DNA of 64,000 nt, taken from Mongoliitalea lutea. GTDB lineage: Bacteria > Bacteroidota > Bacteroidia > Cytophagales > Cyclobacteriaceae. Every line of letters starts with the position of its first letter. Within the stretch, counting starts at the first letter, position 1. The stretch covers positions 52,768 through 116,767 of the forward strand of contig NZ_BMYF01000008.1 in assembly GCF_014652135.1 (NCBI RefSeq). Direction: 5' to 3'. Positions 26,192 to 34,499 of the stretch are shown one piece after another. The translations under genes were made by a program, and so were the position numbers. The notes beneath the pieces were generated by a model. The model had not been told where the DNA came from, made no database searches, and saw only the letters and a program-made list of their open reading frames with translations.

Positions 26192-26616
26192 CAGTAACTG
26201 AAAAGTTCCATATTGTCCTCTTCGACGGTGTTTGCAATTTGTGTAATAACTCGGTGGATTTCATAATCCGCCGAGATACTAAAAATGTGTTTAAAGTTGG
26301 CGCAATACAAGATGCGCATACTCAAAAGCTCTTAGATTCCTATGAGATACCTGCGGATTATTTGGACTCCTTGATTTATATCCACAAAGATCAGGTTTAT
26401 TTCAAAAGCAGGGGGGCATTGGAAATTGCCCGAAACCTTGGAGGACTTTGGCCAATTTTATATGGATTGATCATCATTCCTGCGTTTATCAGGGACCCGA
26501 TCTACGATTGGATTGCCCGTAATCGCTACCGCTGGTTTGGTAAAAAGGAAACCTGCCGATTACCCACACCTGAGGAACGGGCAAAATTTCTTACCGCCGA
26601 AGACCTAGAGCAATAA
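26188..26616 (+). CDS. DCC family thiol-disulfide oxidoreductase-like protein (DUF393)
   Basis: The 142-residue protein begins with FDGVCNLCNNSVDFI, the DxxCxxC signature of the DCC family (C16, C19), followed by RRD and a C-terminal helical stretch ending at YRWFGKKETCRLP. The family resembles thioredoxins, but few members are characterised. It overlaps the end of the T9SS surface-protein gene by 4 nt and is followed 42 nt later by carbonic anhydrase. Confidence 0.88.
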   Translation: MTVTEKFHIVLFDGVCNLCNNSVDFIIRRDTKNVFKVGAIQDAHTQKLLDSYEIPADYLDSLIYIHKDQVYFKSRGALEIARNLGGLWPILYGLIIIPAFIRDPIYDWIARNRYRWFGKKETCRLPTPEERAKFLTAEDLEQ

Positions 26617-26658
26617 AAAATAGCTAATCAATAATTAACCACTAAACTTTTTTCACTT

Positions 26659-27288
26659 ATGAAACTACAAGAAGTATTTGGGAACAATGAGGAATGGATT
26701 CAAAAGAAACTTTCCGAAAACCCGACTTATTTTCATGAACTGTCCAAAGGACAGGAGCCAAAAATTCTTTACATAGGCTGTTCTGATTCCCGTGTGACTG
26801 CAGAAGAATTGATGGGCGTTGCCCCTGGGGATGTCTTTGTTCATCGCAATATCGCCAACTTGGTGATTGGCATTGATGTCAATGCCATGGCAGTGTTACA
26901 TTATGCAGTGGACCATTTAAAAGTGGACCATATTGTCTTATGTGGACATTACTTTTGTGGAGGCGTAAAAGCTGCCATGCAAGCGGCCGATTTGGGTGTA
27001 TTGAATCCTTGGCTACGAAATATCCGGGATGTGTACAGACTCCATCAAGGCGAGTTGGATGGGATTGAAAATGAAAATGACCGATACAATCGCCTGATCG
27101 AGCTAAATGTACAAGAACAATGCATCAACCTCCTCAAAACAGCCACTGTTCAAAAGGCAGTTCGCCAAAGAGGCTTGCAAGTACATGGATGGGTTTTTGA
27201 TGTCTCCACAGGGAAGCTGATCGACCTAAAAATTGATTTCAAAAGCATCCTTTCCAAAATCATGGAAATCTACGATTTGGGGGAGTAG
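26659..27288 (+). CDS. can: Beta-class carbonic anhydrase
   Basis: The 209-residue enzyme has the zinc ligands of the beta class, C41 and D43 in GCSDSRV and H97 and C100 in CGHYFCGG, with R45 forming the Asp-Arg dyad. HRNIAN and the C-terminal LQVHGWVFDVSTGKL are also typical. It interconverts CO2 and bicarbonate in the cytoplasm. Confidence 0.95.
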   Translation: MKLQEVFGNNEEWIQKKLSENPTYFHELSKGQEPKILYIGCSDSRVTAEELMGVAPGDVFVHRNIANLVIGIDVNAMAVLHYAVDHLKVDHIVLCGHYFCGGVKAAMQAADLGVLNPWLRNIRDVYRLHQGELDGIENENDRYNRLIELNVQEQCINLLKTATVQKAVRQRGLQVHGWVFDVSTGKLIDLKIDFKSILSKIMEIYDLGE

Positions 27289-27453
27289 ATTAGAGGTTTT
27301 GGGTTGAATTTTTGACCTATACCAAATGCCAAACTTTCAGTCCTTGAAAACCAAAATCTTATTTCAAAAACACGCTGTACGCTGAATTGGAAGTGAATAT
27401 ATTTTTCTACTTACTTCCTAAAAATTTGAAGCTTCTTTCACCTAGTAATAATT

Positions 27454-27882
27454 CTACTTACAATCAACTAGCTGGTAGGTGCTCCCATATTTAGCAACTT
27501 TCGGTCCAGGGAGGATGGGCTTTAGAATTAATCTACAGCTATCTGATTGGTCAATAAAATATTTGTACGAAGCCATAATTTCCAGATCATTGATAATCAA
27601 CGTATCTTTTTCAAGATGCCAAATGCCTTTTTTATTAATAATTGCTTCATTTCTTAAGTCTTTAAAAAAAATAGTATCCCCCTTAAAAACGAGCTCAAAT
27701 TCTTTCATTGCCAAGCTATACATTTCATAAGCTCTTACCTGTTGATCTGAATCCATAGATTGAAAGGCTTGTGAGTCGAGGACCCTCTCAAAAGAAGTAA
27801 AACTTTGAATTACCCATCGACCCTCCAAAATAGGGTCTAAGAATAAAGAAAAAATCATTAACAAGTTTAATATCAGTGTCAT
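27454..27882 (-). CDS. Putative lipocalin-like secreted protein
   Basis: I start the gene at the Met 24 codons inside the longest frame (27882). That gives a hydrophobic signal-like N-terminus (MTLILNLLMIFSLF), and the region upstream of 27905 is occupied by a decayed paralogue ending in a stop there. The mature protein (LEGRWVIQSF.., GIWHLEKDTLIINDLEIMASYKYFI, SCRLILKP) has the short-strand pattern of lipocalin-like META/DUF4923-type small proteins. Function unknown. Confidence 0.6.
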   Translation of the reverse strand: MTLILNLLMIFSLFLDPILEGRWVIQSFTSFERVLDSQAFQSMDSDQQVRAYEMYSLAMKEFELVFKGDTIFFKDLRNEAIINKKGIWHLEKDTLIINDLEIMASYKYFIDQSDSCRLILKPILPGPKVAKYGSTYQLVDCK

Positions 27883-27904
27883 ATTTATATCTATCAAAAT
27901 AAAA

Positions 27905-28081
27905 TTATTCCTCCCTTTTAAAAATCTTTCTATTTCTGAAAGGAACTCCATCACGGGGGTTAATCAATTTCATTTGCAGTTCGGATTCATCCAAATTGGT
28001 TATTAAATATTTTTGAACACTCATTTTTTGTAGTTGTCCGATGACTAAGGTATCGCCATTGGTCCACCATAAGCCTTTAAA
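27905..28081 (-). pseudogene. Truncated paralogue of the adjacent lipocalin-like gene
   Basis: The minus-strand frame from 28081 to the TAA at 27905-27907 encodes KGLWWTNGDTLVIGQLQKM, KYLI and ESELQMKL. It aligns with KGIWHLEKDTLIINDLEIM, KYFI and SCRLILKP in the gene at 27454-27882. An in-frame stop (complement of 28082-28084) lies just upstream and there is no start codon before the conserved block, so the N-terminal half is lost. This is a decayed tandem duplicate. Confidence 0.7.
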
Positions 28082-28292
28082 CTAAAAAATACATATTACT
28101 TTTCCAAATCAATTTTCCACTGAACAACAATCACTTAATTAACTTTACACCATTCCAACAATCAATTTCAAAACAATCTTTGAAAAATTAGTTGTCTCGC
28201 AATACTTAACCAACTAATCAGCAGTTGAATATGAGATTTTCAGAATAATAAACTGTTTTTGCAGTTTCTAAAAACTGCAAGGTCTCCCCTCC

Positions 28293-28363
28293 TTATTTCT
28301 ATTTATTTCTACGTTATTTCCACCTTATTTCAATTTATTTCCACCTTAATTCTACTTTATTTC
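28293..28363 (+). repeat. Seven TTATTTC repeats in helical phase
   Basis: TTATTTC or a one-base variant begins at 28293, 28303, 28314, 28325, 28335, 28346 and 28357. Spacings are 10, 11, 11, 10, 11 and 11 nt, a mean of about 10.7, close to one DNA helical turn. This is the arrangement of phased T-tracts that bend DNA. It lies 120-190 nt upstream of fabD. Confidence 0.75.
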
Positions 28364-28450
28364 AATTCATGCGGTAATCGTATTTCTGGCTAATATCTCA
28401 ATATCAATCAATATCCAATAGCCATCAATATCCCATCAATCCCTTTTTCC

Positions 28451-28458
28451 TATATTTG
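28451..28458 (+). promoter_or_regulatory. Candidate -7 element of fabD
   Basis: TATATTTG matches TAnnTTTG and lies 22 nt before the fabD ATG. No clear TTTG -33 element is seen at the usual distance. Confidence 0.4.
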
Positions 28459-28480
28459 CACTTCAATCAACATAAAACTT

Positions 28481-29356
28481 ATGAAGGCATACGTTTTTCC
28501 AGGCCAAGGCGCCCAATTCCCAGGAATGGGAAAGGATCTCTATGAAAGCAATGAAGAAGCAAAGGCATTGTTTGAAAAAGCCAATGAAATCCTTGGTTTC
28601 AGAATTTCAGATATCATGTTTGAAGGTACAGACGAGGAACTCAAACAAACCAAAGTTACCCAGCCTGCCATCTTTTTACACTCCGTGATTTTGGCAAAAA
28701 CTTCTACTGACTTCAATCCTGACATGGTAGCTGGCCACTCCTTGGGAGAGTTTTCTGCCTTGGTAGCGAATGGTGTGTTAGCTTTTGTGGATGGTTTGAA
28801 ATTAGTGTATCAGCGAGCTTTGGCTATGCAGGAAGCGTGTGAAATCAATCCATCCGGCATGGCGGCTATTCTTGGGTTAGAAGATGCTAAAGTTGAAGAA
28901 ATCTGTGCAAGCATTGAAGGAGAGACCGTTGTTGCAGCCAATTACAACTGCCCTGGTCAGTTGGTAATTTCCGGTTCCAACAAAGGAATTGAATTGGCTT
29001 GCGAGGCTATGAAAGCAGCAGGCGCCAAGCGTGCATTGCCATTGCCTGTTGGAGGGGCATTTCACTCGCCATTGATGGAACCTGCCAGAGAGAAGTTAGA
29101 AAAAGCAATTGCCGCTACTACCTTCCATGAGCCATCCTGCCCGGTTTACCAAAATGTAAGCACGACAGCCGTTACAGATGTTCAGGAAATTAAAAATAAT
29201 TTGATTGCCCAGTTAACCGCCCCAGTAAAATGGACCCAGTCCGTGCAGCATATGGTCGCTGATGGAGCTGTTGAATTCGTTGAATGTGGACCAGGGAAGG
29301 TGCTTCAAGGTTTGGTTAAGAAAATTCACAAAGAAGCAGAGGTGAGGAGTGTTTGA
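28481..29356 (+). CDS. fabD: Malonyl-CoA:acyl carrier protein transacylase
   Basis: The 291-residue enzyme loads malonate onto ACP for fatty-acid synthesis. It shows FPGQGAQFPGMG, the nucleophile motif GHSLGE (S87), QEAC and MAAILG segments, and the second catalytic residue in GGAFHSPLM (H195). It stands apart from other fab genes. Its TGA stop is immediately continued by an AGATTTT repeat run and then the palindromic repeat array. Confidence 0.96.
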   Translation: MKAYVFPGQGAQFPGMGKDLYESNEEAKALFEKANEILGFRISDIMFEGTDEELKQTKVTQPAIFLHSVILAKTSTDFNPDMVAGHSLGEFSALVANGVLAFVDGLKLVYQRALAMQEACEINPSGMAAILGLEDAKVEEICASIEGETVVAANYNCPGQLVISGSNKGIELACEAMKAAGAKRALPLPVGGAFHSPLMEPAREKLEKAIAATTFHEPSCPVYQNVSTTAVTDVQEIKNNLIAQLTAPVKWTQSVQHMVADGAVEFVECGPGKVLQGLVKKIHKEAEVRSV

Positions 29357-29385
29357 TTTTAGATTTTAGATTTTAGATCTTTAGC
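29357..29385 (+). repeat. AGATTTT heptamer run after fabD
   Basis: Three to four tandem copies of TTTTAGA follow the fabD stop without a break. The same heptamer occurs at 15.4 kb and 34.0 kb. Confidence 0.6.
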
Positions 29386-29426
29386 CCTGGATGTATGTCT
29401 GGGGTTATTTTTTTGTTTCAGATTAG

Positions 29427-30528
29427 GGTATGGGCTAAAGCCACAGGCAATTGAATTCTATAAAAATCAATTGGGATTTGTTCACTTTGGGTTAAAACCC
29501 AAGACTAAAAATTGGACATGGAATCATCTTAGGGGTTGGGCTAAAGCCAAAACCCTATTGATAGGGCTATCCTTAGAAAATTAAGATATGAAACCCATCA
29601 ATTGCTCCTGATTTAGCTTGGTAAATTGAAAAGGAATGGGGGTATGGGCTAAAGCCACAGGCAATTGAATTCCATAAAATCAATTTGGATTTATTAACTC
29701 TGGGTTAAAACCCAATCATAAAAATTGGGCATGGAATCATTTTAATGGGTTGGGCTAAAGCCGCAACCCTATTGATGAGGCTGTCCCTTCAAAACTAGGA
29801 TTACAAGGAAACCATCAATTGCCTCCTGCTTTAGCTGGAGGCTCAAATTAATTCTCCAAGTCTTTTTTGGCTTTAGCCAATCATTCTGAAATGCATTTCA
29901 AGAGAACAATCATTATCATGATTTATTCAAAATAATTGGAAATCAAACTCAATTCTATTTGATTAATGGATGGAATTATTTTGTGACTTAGGCTAAAGCC
30001 ACAACCCTATTGATGAGGCTTTCCCTTCAAAACTAGGATACAGGGAAAACCATCAATTGCCTCCTGATTTAGTTTGGCAAATTAAAAGGCTGGGTATGGG
30101 CTAAAGCCACAGGCAATTGAATTCCATAAAATCAATTTGGATTTATTAACTCTGGGTTAAAACCCAAGCATAAAAATTGGGTATGGAATCATTTTAATGG
30201 GTTGGGCTAAAGCCGCAACCCTATTGATGGGGCTTTCCCTTCAAAACTAGGATACAGGCAAACCATCAATTGCCTCCTGCTTTAGCTGGAGGCCTAAAAT
30301 TAATTCTCCTAATCTTTTTTGGCTTTAGCCAATCATTCTGAAATGCATTTCAAGAGAACAATCATTCTCATGGTTTATTCAAAATAATTGGAAATCAAAC
30401 TCAATTCTATTTGATCAATGGATGGAATTTATTTTGTAAGTTAGGCTAAAGCATCAAACCTATTGATGAGGCTATCTTTACAAAATTAGGAAGGAAAGAA
30501 TCATCAATTGCCTCCTGCTTTAGCTGGA
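29427..30528. repeat. Palindromic repeat array, left part
   Basis: Five units of roughly 200-230 bp share the palindrome GGGCTAAAGCC. Plus-oriented cores lie at 29432, 29538, 29646, 29752, 29991, 30098, 30204 and 30444. Inverted cores GGCTTTAGCC lie at 29869 and 30321. Units begin GGGCTAAAGCCACAGGCAATTGAA and end CATCAATTGCCTCCTGCTTTAGCTGG-like, which are imperfect terminal inverted repeats. Between them are TGGGTTAAAACCCA and GGGTTGGGCTAAAGCCGCAACCC. The block 29641-30076 is repeated as 30093-30528 (offset 452 nt). The right edge runs into the transposase gene. Confidence 0.85.
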
Positions 30529-30965
30529 AAATCAGGAAATACTTGAAATCCATATTTTTCAATAAACTCATCATATTCCTCTGCAAAGGTCTTTTTTTGA
30601 TGATGGATTTCTTGATTTTGAATGTATCGGCGAACTAAATTTATCTTGGACTCTGATACGGAGACAGCAAAATATTCATCCTGCCATTCAAATTTATCCT
30701 TGGTAATTTTTTCTTTATTGATCCAATAGGACGATTCACCTTTCAACAACTGTACAACTTTATAGACCATTTGATTTTCTTTTAGCGAGATTAAGCAATG
30801 ACAATGATCGCTATGGCCACTTATATGGTCAATGATAATATCTTTCTTTTTCCCATTTTCACGAATATGATCCCAAACCTTCATTCGTAAAGTTTTAGAG
30901 TTAAGATAAGGAACTCTGTTTTTTGTACTCCATACCAGGTGAATATAAATTTTGATAAATGGCAT
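30504..30965 (-). CDS. Y1 transposase of the RAYT/IS200 type
   Basis: The 153-residue protein is a single-domain HUH-Y1 transposase. It starts MPFIKIYIHLVWSTKNR. The metal-binding motif is HSDHCHCLISL (H54-C-H56), and the nucleophile is probably Y114 in RRYIQNQEIHH. Relatives are REP-associated tyrosine transposases, single-copy proteins thought to move the palindromic repeats around them. It lies inside the repeat array, and its last seven codons (PAKAGGN and stop) are encoded by the end of a repeat unit. HUH and Tyr residues are intact, so it may be active. Confidence 0.85.
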   Translation of the reverse strand: MPFIKIYIHLVWSTKNRVPYLNSKTLRMKVWDHIRENGKKKDIIIDHISGHSDHCHCLISLKENQMVYKVVQLLKGESSYWINKEKITKDKFEWQDEYFAVSVSESKINLVRRYIQNQEIHHQKKTFAEEYDEFIEKYGFQVFPDFPAKAGGN

Positions 30966-31073
30966 CTTACAAATGATTGATGATCTATCAATTTAAGCAA
31001 ATATTGTGTTGAGATAATTTATTCAATTGAAATTAGTCGACTATTTGATTTTCTTCTCAAATCAAAGGGATCG

Positions 31074-31594
31074 GGGAATGGGCTAAAGCCACAGGCAATT
31101 TTATACCAATAAAATCAATTGGGGTTGTATCACTTTGGGTTAAAACCCAAACCTAAAAATTGGACATGGAATCATCTCAAGGGTTGGGCTAAAGCCACAT
31201 GCAATTGAATTCCATAAAAATCAATTGGGATTTGTTCACTTTGGGTTAAAACCCAATCCAAAAACTGGACATGGAATCATTTTAATGGGTTGGGCTAAAG
31301 CCGCAACCCTATTGATAGAACTCTCCTTTCAAAACTAAGATACAGGAAAACAATCAATTGCCTCCTGATTTAGCTTGGCAAATTAAAAGGGAATCGGATA
31401 TGGGCTAAAGCCACATTTAATTGAATACCATAGAAAATAATTGGGATTTGTTCACTTTGGGTTAAAACCCAAGACTAAAAATTGGACATGGAATCATCTT
31501 AGGGGTTGGGCTAAAGCCACAACCCTATTGATGGGGCTATCCTTAGAAAATTAAGATATGAAACCCATCAATTGCTCCTGATTTAGCTGGAGGA
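31074..31594. repeat. Palindromic repeat array, right part
   Basis: Three further units have GGGCTAAAGCC cores at 31080, 31186, 31293, 31402 and 31508, with TGGGTTAAAACCCA between them. The last unit (31441-31588) matches the first unit of the array (29471-29618) over 148 nt without gaps and with only a few differences. The right end overlaps the last codons of folK. Confidence 0.85.
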
Positions 31595-32074
31595 ATTGAA
31601 TTCTAGAACATCCAGGTCATCATGCAATTGCTGGAGGAGTTGTAGATGGCTTAATTGATGGATGGGATGGATAAAATCGGGCAAAACCTCAACTAGGGGC
31701 ACTAAAACAAATTTTCTAGCCGAGATATAGGGATGGGGAACTGTCAATTGAGGCTCATCAATTAGCTGATTACCCAGATACAAAATATCAATATCCATGG
31801 TACGATTACCCCATTTCTGAATTCGCTCTCGGCCCAATGCCTGTTCGATCGATTGAGTAGCTTCGAGTATTTTTAATGGTTCAAGGCCAGTCTCCAAGAC
31901 TAATACCTGATTCAGGTAATTTCCTTCGGAGGCCCCTCCCCAAGCAGCAGTTTCATATATTTTAGATGCAGAGAGGATAGGACCGAGCTTTTGATGGAGG
32001 GAATTTCTCGCTTCAACAATTAATTTTTCCCGATCACCTAAATTCCCTCCTAAAATCAAAACTAGTTTTTCCAT
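31583..32074 (-). CDS. folK: 2-amino-4-hydroxy-6-hydroxymethyldihydropteridine pyrophosphokinase
   Basis: The enzyme transfers pyrophosphate from ATP to 6-hydroxymethyl-dihydropterin in folate synthesis. I start it at Met 20 of the longest frame (32074), because family proteins begin directly with the strand LVLILGGNLGDR. Visible motifs are GGNLGDR, ETAAWGG, NQVLVLETGLEPLKIL, the ATP-binding R(I)QKWGNRTMDIDILYLG and VPHPYISARKFVLVPL. About 163 residues is normal. The last codons (NSSS and stop) lie in the terminal palindrome of the repeat array, so the natural C-terminus may have been replaced. Confidence 0.92.
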   Translation of the reverse strand: MEKLVLILGGNLGDREKLIVEARNSLHQKLGPILSASKIYETAAWGGASEGNYLNQVLVLETGLEPLKILEATQSIEQALGRERIQKWGNRTMDIDILYLGNQLIDEPQLTVPHPYISARKFVLVPLVEVLPDFIHPIHQLSHLQLLQQLHDDLDVLEFNSSS

Positions 32075-32145
32075 TCGCTTGTTACCAATTGACGCATACA
32101 ACATTAGCAAAAAACCAGTAATTTTAGGCACTTAACCAAAAAACT

Positions 32146-33906
32146 ATGAAATTCTTAGGAAACGTTTTAGCCGTCATCGTAGGCTTACTTGTATTTTCTG
32201 TTCTCAGCTTTTTTATCCTTGCGGGCATCATTGCAGCGATTTCAGCTTCTGATAGCGAAGTCAAAGTGAAGGAAAACACCGTCCTTCAACTCAACCTGAA
32301 TGGAAGAGTCCTTGTAGAGCGCACCAATGAGAATGACCCAGACTTTTCTTCTGTAGGCTTATTCGGCGGGGTTTCAACCGTGGGACTCGCCAATATCAAA
32401 AGAGCCATCAACGCTGCCAAGGACAATGACAACATTAAGGGAATTTATCTCAAAGCAGGCTTTTTCTCTGCTGGTCAAGCTGGATTGAAAGAAATCAGGG
32501 ATGCCCTAGTGGATTTTAAAGACTCCGGTAAATTTATCATCAGTTACGATGAGGTATATGGCGAAAGTGGCTATTATCTGAGTTCTGCTGCTGACGAAAT
32601 CTATTTGAATCCTTCCGGAATGATGGAATTCAATGGTTTTGCATCGGAAGTGGTGTTTTTGAAAGGCATGTTCCAAAAAATCGAGGTAGAACCGGTAGTG
32701 TTCCGTGTAGGAGATTTCAAAAGTGCGGTTGAGCCCTTTTTATTGGATAAAATGAGTGATGAAAACAGGCTGCAAACAGAAACCTTCTTAAATGATTTAA
32801 ATGCAATCGCCCTGAAAGAAATCAGCGAAAGCAGATCCATAGCTTTAGAAAGAATTACCGAAATCAATCAGCAGATGTTGGTAAGAAAAGTTCAGGATGC
32901 CGTTGAATTAAATATGGTAGATAATCTTTGGTACGAAGATCAGGTAATCGACCATATGAAAGAAAAAATGGGTTTGAAAGAAGATGATAAAATCAACCTC
33001 ATCAATATTACCCGTATGAATGCTGCAACTTCATCTAAAAACAAGTTGTCAAAAAATAGAATCGCCGTAATCATTGCCGAAGGTGATATTGTGGATGGTA
33101 GAGCAGAAGATGCTATCAGTTCCGAAGTTTTTAAAGAAGAAGTTCGTAAAGCCAGAAAAAATGATGATATCAAAGCTGTGGTCATTCGTATCAACTCTCC
33201 TGGAGGTTCTGCCTTGGCATCTGAAGTCATCTGGAGAGAATTGGAAGAATGTAGTAAGGTGAAGCCTGTAATTGCATCCATGGGTGAAGTAGCGGCCTCC
33301 GGTGGCTACTACATCGCTGCTGCTGCAGACACGATCGTTGCCCAACCAAATACTATTACAGGCTCTATCGGTATTTTCGCATTATGGTTTAATGCCCAAG
33401 GCCTTCTAAACAATAAACTGGGCATCACAACCGATGTGGTTAAAACAGGGCAATTTTCAGATTTTGGGAGTCTTTCCAGGAAACTAACTGATGGGGAAAA
33501 AGCAATATTCCAAAATCAAGTAGAACAAGGTTATGATACCTTCTTAAGCCGTGTATCCTCTGGAAGGAATATGAGCAAAGAGGCTGTGATGGAAGTAGCT
33601 TCTGGACGTGTGTGGTCAGGCGTTCGTGCGCAGGAACTTGGCTTGGTGGATGTATTGGGAGGCTTGGAAGATGCTATCAAAATTGCCGCAACCAAAGCGG
33701 ATATTGCAGACGATTACCGAGTCATCTATTACCCTGAATCCAAACCTTGGTTTGAGCGCTTCTTAAGTCAGTTTACAAATGATGTGCAAGCCTTCTACAA
33801 CACCAAGAAATATGGTGAATTGTACCCAATCATGAAGCAGGTAGAGAAAATCAATAAGTATAAGGGAGTGATGGTGCGCTTGCCGTATGATATTGAAGTG
33901 AGATGA
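32146..33906 (+). CDS. sppA: Signal peptide peptidase SppA, 67-kDa type
   Basis: The 586-residue membrane serine protease degrades cleaved signal peptides. It has an N-terminal membrane helix (residues 5-32) and two Clp/crotonase-fold halves. The general base lysine is K192 in GDFKSAVEPF and the nucleophile is S385 in AASGGYYIAAAAD, with INSPGGSALASE before it. The arrangement with Lys in the first half and Ser in the second is that of the tetrameric E. coli-type enzyme. It is divergent from folK. Confidence 0.93.
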   Translation: MKFLGNVLAVIVGLLVFSVLSFFILAGIIAAISASDSEVKVKENTVLQLNLNGRVLVERTNENDPDFSSVGLFGGVSTVGLANIKRAINAAKDNDNIKGIYLKAGFFSAGQAGLKEIRDALVDFKDSGKFIISYDEVYGESGYYLSSAADEIYLNPSGMMEFNGFASEVVFLKGMFQKIEVEPVVFRVGDFKSAVEPFLLDKMSDENRLQTETFLNDLNAIALKEISESRSIALERITEINQQMLVRKVQDAVELNMVDNLWYEDQVIDHMKEKMGLKEDDKINLINITRMNAATSSKNKLSKNRIAVIIAEGDIVDGRAEDAISSEVFKEEVRKARKNDDIKAVVIRINSPGGSALASEVIWRELEECSKVKPVIASMGEVAASGGYYIAAAADTIVAQPNTITGSIGIFALWFNAQGLLNNKLGITTDVVKTGQFSDFGSLSRKLTDGEKAIFQNQVEQGYDTFLSRVSSGRNMSKEAVMEVASGRVWSGVRAQELGLVDVLGGLEDAIKIAATKADIADDYRVIYYPESKPWFERFLSQFTNDVQAFYNTKKYGELYPIMKQVEKINKYKGVMVRLPYDIEVR

Positions 33907-34499
33907 GAGGCGAGATGCGAGAGGCGGGAGGCGAGAGTTTAGACTCAAGAATCAAGAATCAAGAATCAAGACACGATTTGGGGTAATGGAGGAGATGATT
34001 GTCGTGATGTTTGATTTTAGATTTTAGATCTTAGATTTTAGATTTTAGATTTGGGGGGGGGAGAACTGAGAATAGCTTTGGAACCGCAAAGGACCCAAAG
34101 GTTGACGTTGAGAACGCTGAGATCGATGATCACCAACAGCTTAAACCTTTCAGGTTCAAACGATCAATTTACTTTGAAAGCCCCCTTCATCTGTGTAATC
34201 TGCGAAATCTGTGGACAACTGGTAGAAGCAAGAGACAAGAATCAAGAATATAGACTCGGCATATGAGGCTTAAGAGACTGTTCGTTTTAATCTGCGAAAT
34301 CTGTGGACAACCCACTTTGCGAGCGTGGCGACCAATCGCTGCACTCGTGGCGTGAAATAAGGGTCAGTGTGAGGTTTATTCAATCTGAAGCCATCAAAAA
34401 ATCAAAGATTCAAGTCTATCCGCACCGAGTGTGCCAGAGGACTTGAACCTCCCTCCAATCTGTGTAAAATCCACAAAATCCGTTTAATCTGCGAGAGAT
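33907..34499. repeat. Intergenic patch of short tandem and dispersed repeats
   Basis: These 593 nt follow the sppA stop and hold no gene. In order: purine-rich GAGGCGAGA repeats (33905-33936), CAAGAAT tandem copies (33945-33970), AGATTTT heptamers (34013-34052) ending in an eight-G run, an ACCGCAAAGGACCCAAAGG segment (34082), and CTGCGAAATCTGTGGACAAC copies at about 34199 and 34292, with a third relative near 34470-34498. All have relatives in other spacers of the window. Confidence 0.65.

Larger units (their letters stand above)
28082..28480. other. Intergenic region upstream of fabD with phased repeats
   Basis: The 399 nt hold no gene. They contain a perfect hairpin TTGCAGTTT/AAACTGCAA (28259-28267 with 28272-28280), seven helically phased TTATTTC-like repeats (28293-28363), four AATATC and two CATCAAT motifs (28392-28440), and a -7-like TATATTTG at 28451-28458. 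Confidence 0.6.

Noticed and set aside
29427-31594. CRISPR array
   Set aside because: Units are about 200-230 bp, carry internal palindromes and have no regular short-repeat/unique-spacer pattern. No cas genes are nearby.
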